Position numbers and translations under genes: made by a program. A stretch of DNA of 26,427 nt from JAJDAN01 sp046583095 (GTDB lineage: Bacteria; Myxococcota_A; UBA9160; UBA4427): NCBI GenBank assembly GCA_046583095.1, contig JAYGDB010000013.1:1-26427 (forward strand), given 5' to 3'. The notes beneath the pieces were generated by a model, which was not told the origin of the DNA, made no database searches, and saw only the letters and a program-made list of their open reading frames with translations. This document shows, piece by piece, positions 23,047-26,427 of this stretch (positions are counted from its first letter, which is position 1; the number at the start of each line of letters is the position of its first letter).

Positions 23047-23991
23047 ATGAAGTTCGCGAATCGCGTCACGGAGATGCTCGGCATCGAAATTCCGATCGTG
23101 CAGGCGCCAATGGGCTGGATCGCGCGCTCCCAACTCGCCTCCGCGGTTTCGAACGCCGGTGCCCTGGGGATCATCGAGACCTCTTCGGGGGAACTCGACG
23201 TGGTGAAGGAAGAGATCCGCAAGATGCGCGATCTCACCGACAAGCCCTTCGGCGTCAACATCGCCCAGGCCTTCGTGCGCGATCCGAACATCGTCGACTT
23301 CGTGGTCGACCAGGGCGTGAAATTCGTGACGACGTCTGCGGGCAGCCCGATGAAGTACACGGCCGCCATCAAGTCTGCCGGCCTCACCGTCTTCCACGTA
23401 ATTCCCACGTTGAAGGGCGCTCTCAAGGCTGTCGAGGCCGGGGTGGACGGCTTGATCGTGGAAGGCGGCGAAGGCGGAGGCTTCAAGAACCCGCGTGACG
23501 TCGCCAGCATGGTGCTGCTGCCGCTGGTCCGCTCGAAGGTCGAGATTCCGATCATCGCCGCGGGCGGCATGATCGACGGCGGCACCATGGCCGCCGCGTT
23601 CACCCTGGGTGCCGAGGGCGTCCAGATGGGAACGCGCATGGTCTCGTCTCTCGAGTCACCCGTGCACGAAAACTGGAAGAACTCGATCGTGGCTGCAGCG
23701 GAGACCGACACGATCTTCCTGAACCGCCGCTTCGGACCGGGACTCCGCGCGCTGCGAACCGAGCGGAGCGAAAAGCTCGAGTATGCGGACGAGAACGTGA
23801 TGGGAGAGTTCGGCCGTGCCAAGGACCTCTACTTCGGAGGGGACATGAACGCGGCCATCGCCCTCAGCGGGCAAGTCGCAGGACGCATCGATTCCGTGCG
23901 TCCAGTGGCTGACATCATCCGCGAGACCGCGAAGGAGTTCTTCGAGGTGCTCGACGGAGTCGCAGACAGGTACCTGCGAGGCGACGAATAA
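23047..23991 (+). CDS. nitronate monooxygenase-like FMN protein
   Basis: 314-residue TIM-barrel flavoprotein of the NMO/2-nitropropane dioxygenase/FabK superfamily. N-terminal PIVQAPMGWIA (16-26) and the FMN phosphate sites AAGGMIDGG (171-179) and GAEGVQMGTR (188-197) are clear. The family motif EGxEAGGHxG is here EGGEGGGFKN (139-148), so the histidine of class I NMO and FabK is replaced by Phe146. It therefore may not oxidise nitronates by the usual route; a different oxidoreductase of the same fold is likely. ATG 23047 is preceded by AGGAGGAG, a strong ribosome-binding site. It diverges from lemA over 165 bases, and an EstB-like hydrolase follows after 69 bases. Confidence 0.85.
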   Translation: MKFANRVTEMLGIEIPIVQAPMGWIARSQLASAVSNAGALGIIETSSGELDVVKEEIRKMRDLTDKPFGVNIAQAFVRDPNIVDFVVDQGVKFVTTSAGSPMKYTAAIKSAGLTVFHVIPTLKGALKAVEAGVDGLIVEGGEGGGFKNPRDVASMVLLPLVRSKVEIPIIAAGGMIDGGTMAAAFTLGAEGVQMGTRMVSSLESPVHENWKNSIVAAAETDTIFLNRRFGPGLRALRTERSEKLEYADENVMGEFGRAKDLYFGGDMNAAIALSGQVAGRIDSVRPVADIIRETAKEFFEVLDGVADRYLRGDE

Positions 23992-24060
23992 ACCCTCGTC
24001 AACGAGTGGACTCGCGGATACGCGGGTGGGCTGCGTCCGAGAAACTTCCGGGAGATCTCC

Positions 24061-25209
24061 ATGTCCGATGCCACAATTCAAGGCGACTGCAACGAGCGCT
24101 TCGGCGCCGTGCGCGACACCTTCGAGGCCGCCTGCGCGAGCGGCGCGGAGATCGGCGCGGCGGTCTGCGTCGTGCAAGACGGCGAGACCGTCGTCGACCT
24201 CTGGGGCGGCTTCAAGGACGCCGCCCGGACCGAGCCGTGGCAGCGGGATACGCTCGCGAACGTGTTCTCCACCACGAAGGGGATGACGGCGCTCTGCGCG
24301 CATCGGCTCGTAGACGAAGGGCGCCTGGATCTCGATGCGCCGGTCGCGACCTACTGGCCGGAGTTCGCCCAGCAGGGCAAGGGCGAAATCACCGTGCGGC
24401 AACTGATCAGCCACCAGGCGGGCCTGCCCGCGGTGCGCAAGACGCTCCCCCCGGAAGCCCTGTTCGACTGGGACCAGATGACCGACGCACTCGCAGCCGA
24501 GCAGCCCTGGTGGACACCCGGGACGAAGCACGGTTATCACGCCGTCACGTTCGGATGGCTGGTGGGAGAAGTCGTGCGGCGCATCACCGGCCAGAGCCTG
24601 GGCGCGTACTTCGCAAAGGAGTTCGCCGAGCCTCTGGGCGCCGACTTCGTGATCGGCTTCGGGCCCGAACTCGACGCGCGTGTCGCACCGCTCGTGCAAG
24701 GTCCGATCTTCGCCGAAGAAGGCGAAACCAGCCTGTTCGAAGAGCTGCTCGCGAATCCGGAGAGCATGACCGCGCGGGCGTTCAACAACCCGCCTCTCCT
24801 CGGCACCGAACTCCCCAACACCCGCGAGTGGCGCGCGGCGGAAATTCCCGCGGCGAACGGGCATGCCTCGGCGGCGGGCATCGCGACGATCTACGGCAAG
24901 CTCGCCGCGGGCGACCTCCTCTCCCAGGCCGTGCTCGAGGAAGCCCGCACCTGCCAGGCGGAAGGCGAGGACGCGATCTTGCCTCTCGTCACGAAGATCG
25001 CGTGCGGGTTCATGCTCGCACCGGCCAACGAGCCCTGCGGACCGAACCCGAAGGCCTTCAATCACGCGGGCGCTGGCGGTTCCCTCGGCTACTGCGATCC
25101 GGAGGCGAAGATCGGCCTCGGCTACGTGATGAACAACATGCACTCGGGTCTATGGCTCGTGGATCCCCGGGCGCGGAACCTCGTCGAAGCGGTGTACGCG
25201 GGCCTGTAG
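24061..25209 (+). CDS. EstB-type serine hydrolase (beta-lactamase class C fold)
   Basis: 382-residue serine hydrolase of the beta-lactamase/penicillin-binding-like esterase family. The catalytic set is visible: S70-T-T-K73 (SxxK, FSTTKGM), Tyr159 in YHAVTFGWLVGE, and a H335-A-G motif (FNHAGAGGSLG) in place of KTG. Relatives include the esterases EstB and LipL-type enzymes, acting on short-chain esters rather than beta-lactams. No signal peptide or membrane helix is seen, so it is probably cytoplasmic, unlike true beta-lactamases. ATG 24061 has GGGAG 6-7 bases upstream. It may be cotranscribed with the NMO-like gene. It is convergent with the gene of unknown function to its right, 13 bases apart. 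Confidence 0.92.
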   Translation: MSDATIQGDCNERFGAVRDTFEAACASGAEIGAAVCVVQDGETVVDLWGGFKDAARTEPWQRDTLANVFSTTKGMTALCAHRLVDEGRLDLDAPVATYWPEFAQQGKGEITVRQLISHQAGLPAVRKTLPPEALFDWDQMTDALAAEQPWWTPGTKHGYHAVTFGWLVGEVVRRITGQSLGAYFAKEFAEPLGADFVIGFGPELDARVAPLVQGPIFAEEGETSLFEELLANPESMTARAFNNPPLLGTELPNTREWRAAEIPAANGHASAAGIATIYGKLAAGDLLSQAVLEEARTCQAEGEDAILPLVTKIACGFMLAPANEPCGPNPKAFNHAGAGGSLGYCDPEAKIGLGYVMNNMHSGLWLVDPRARNLVEAVYAGL

Positions 25210-25222
25210 CAGCCCGCCCCGG

Positions 25223-26248
25223 CTAGACGGCGTCCTCGAGGGCGAGGAACTTCTCGAGGATGCGCTCGCCGTCCGGGTGCTTCGAGATCCGCTCCGAGAG
25301 CATCTTGCGGCTCTCGACGGCGGCGAGCTTCGGCTGCTCGACGGTCGCCCAGTGGACGATGCGCTTCCAGGCCGCATCGATGATCTCGTGGCCCGGCTTG
25401 CGTCCGCCGTTCACCGTCTTGAAGGTCAGGCTCCTCAATTCGCCCAGGTAGAGCCGCAGGGAGCGGACGTGGATCTCCTCGTCCTTGCGGATGCGATCGA
25501 CTACGTCTGCGGCTTCCTCAGCCTGCTCGCGATTGTCGAGAAACAGGTCGGGATCGCGCAGCATGAGTTCAGTGAACGAGAAGCCGATCTCGGCGCGGAA
25601 TTCGATCAGCAGCAAGTTCAACAGGAACATGATCGTCTGCTCGTGGGCCCCGGGGATCTCGGGCTCTTCCTGCCGCGCGGACTCGGGACGACCGATCCGC
25701 TCGGGCACAACGGGCTGGGCGAAGTCGGTCTCGCCGAAGGCCAGGTCGCGCAACGCGAACCACATGACGTCGTGGCCGCCGATGGCCTTGTCGGGCTCCC
25801 CCCCTTCATCGACACCGTGAGCCCACAGCAGGCCCTTGTTGAGGTGCCCGATGCCCATCCCGGAGATGTCCTCCTCGCTGATCTCCTGGAAGTCGGGGAA
25901 CGTGATTTCGGCGAGCATCCGGCCGCGGCCTTCGATCATGCCGGTGATCGTGAGGTTGTTCCAGAAGGTCTGGCCGAGCCCCTCGAGCAGCAGGCACTTC
26001 TGCTGGGCCCGGTTGGGATAGCGGACGCCTCCGAGCAGGGACGCATCGGCGTCGAGGAGATCTCCGCCGCCAGCACGCAGGGCATCGATCCAGGCCTCGA
26101 TGGCCGGCTCGCGAACGAGTGCCCGGGGTGGGATGTAGCTTCCGTCAGCATCGAAGCCGCCGTGCAGGCGCTGGCTTCCGATGAAGTGGGGCTTCGCATA
26201 ATCGTGGGAGCGGCAGAGTTCTTCCTGGTTGTAGACGAGCTGGGTCAC
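25223..26248 (-). CDS. protein of unknown function, possibly ferritin-like
   Basis: I do not recognise this 341-residue protein. It is soluble, mostly helical, with no signal peptide. Two features hint at a ferritin-like four-helix carboxylate site: a Glu pair in LLLIEFRAEIGFSFTEL (E216, E220) and an ExxH in KDEEIHVRSLRLYLGEL (E257/H260). Another Glu cluster lies at MIEGRGRMLAE (E106, E114). Conserved-looking blocks are TFWNNLTITG and MGIGHLNKGLLWAHG. Diiron binding is inference only. GTG 26248 has AGGAGAG upstream and overlaps the stop of the TetR-like gene (GTGA, 26245-26248), so the two are translationally coupled. The frame is open further upstream but only through the TetR gene. Confidence 0.75.
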   Translation of the reverse strand: MTQLVYNQEELCRSHDYAKPHFIGSQRLHGGFDADGSYIPPRALVREPAIEAWIDALRAGGGDLLDADASLLGGVRYPNRAQQKCLLLEGLGQTFWNNLTITGMIEGRGRMLAEITFPDFQEISEEDISGMGIGHLNKGLLWAHGVDEGGEPDKAIGGHDVMWFALRDLAFGETDFAQPVVPERIGRPESARQEEPEIPGAHEQTIMFLLNLLLIEFRAEIGFSFTELMLRDPDLFLDNREQAEEAADVVDRIRKDEEIHVRSLRLYLGELRSLTFKTVNGGRKPGHEIIDAAWKRIVHWATVEQPKLAAVESRKMLSERISKHPDGERILEKFLALEDAV

Positions 26249-26427
26249 GAGCGACTCTCCTGTCGTTTCTCTTGTGCGGGACTCTCGCGGACCAGCGCGC
26301 GTCCGCAAAAGCGGGTGATCTGATCGAGCACGACATCGCGGTCGAGATCTCGATGATGACCGTGTTGCAGGGCCTGCTGGATCAGGCCAACGATCGCGTG
26401 AGCGCACAGGAGCGGATCGTAGTCGCA
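26245..26427 (-). CDS. TetR/AcrR-type regulator, C-terminal end (rest outside window)
   Basis: A minus-strand frame enters from the right edge (codon 26427-26425) with no start in the window and runs 60 residues to TGA 26245-26247. The sequence LLCAHAIVGLIQQALQHG then VLDQITRFCGRALV looks like the last ligand-domain helices of a TetR-family repressor. The DNA-binding domain lies beyond the window, so the family call rests on this tail alone. Overlap with the downstream GTG implies one operon; TetR repressors often sit beside the gene they control. Confidence 0.55.
   Translation of the reverse strand, partial: CDYDPLLCAHAIVGLIQQALQHGHHRDLDRDVVLDQITRFCGRALVRESPAQEKRQESRS

Noticed and set aside
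23995..24006. Small dyad CTCGT-CA-ACGAG after the NMO-like gene as a terminator
   Set aside because: Only five paired bases with a two-base loop and no T-run; too weak to call.
25277..26323. 348-residue plus-strand frame opposite the gene of unknown function
   Set aside because: The minus-strand gene has a ribosome-binding site and a coupled overlap with a TetR-like gene; the plus frame has neither and looks like a codon shadow.

Overview
This window is a gene-dense, very GC-rich stretch of bacterial chromosome. It carries 18 protein genes, two of them cut by the window edges, and no gene-free gap longer than about 280 bases. I see no rRNA, tRNA, CRISPR array, insertion sequence, integrase or phage gene. 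The gene content suggests an uncultured Gram-negative of the old Deltaproteobacteria, such as Myxococcota, Desulfobacterota or Binatota. The pointers are a GAF-type PtsP, NtrB/NtrC, a heptose adenylyltransferase, an AsmA-like envelope protein, a stand-alone SCP2 protein, an EstB-like serine hydrolase and many GTG/TTG starts. This placement is inference; no marker gene here fixes the phylum.

Layout from left to right. Bases 1-4664 (+) hold the C-terminal two thirds of an RND/MMPL exporter, then leuS. Bases 4709-5593 (-) hold an orphan heme farnesyltransferase gene. Bases 5765-7287 (+) are an ATGA-overlapped pair: an EamA-family transporter and a DUF374-type lysophospholipid acyltransferase. 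Bases 7291-9987 (-) are a small helix-turn-helix regulator followed by ptsP, which seems to start at an unusual ATT codon. Bases 10265-13509 (+) are an AsmA-like envelope protein overlapping rfaE2, ending in a perfect hairpin. Bases 13553-15278 (-) are moeA followed by a short, degenerate MobA-like gene.

Bases 15413-19821 (+) form a tight chain ntrB-ntrC-thiE-nupC. NtrB and NtrC are 10 bases apart, and the next two junctions are 4-base overlaps. A small SCP2 sterol-carrier gene follows with its own candidate promoter. Bases 20343-22881 (-) are a lemA-M48 metalloprotease pair. Bases 23047-25209 (+) are a nitronate monooxygenase-like flavoprotein and an EstB-type serine hydrolase. The window ends on the minus strand with the tail of a TetR-type regulator overlapping a possibly ferritin-like protein of unknown function.

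Functionally, the window mixes housekeeping (leuS, moeA, thiE, ctaB), cell-envelope work (RND exporter, acyltransferase, AsmA-like, rfaE2, lemA/M48), nitrogen and phosphotransfer regulation (ntrBC, ptsP), and lipid or xenobiotic metabolism (SCP2, NMO-like, serine hydrolase). I found no obviously new multi-gene system. The most unusual points are the apparent ATT start of ptsP, the MobA-like protein without a nucleotide-binding motif, the thiE-nupC tail on ntrBC, and the TetR-coupled gene of unknown function at the right edge.
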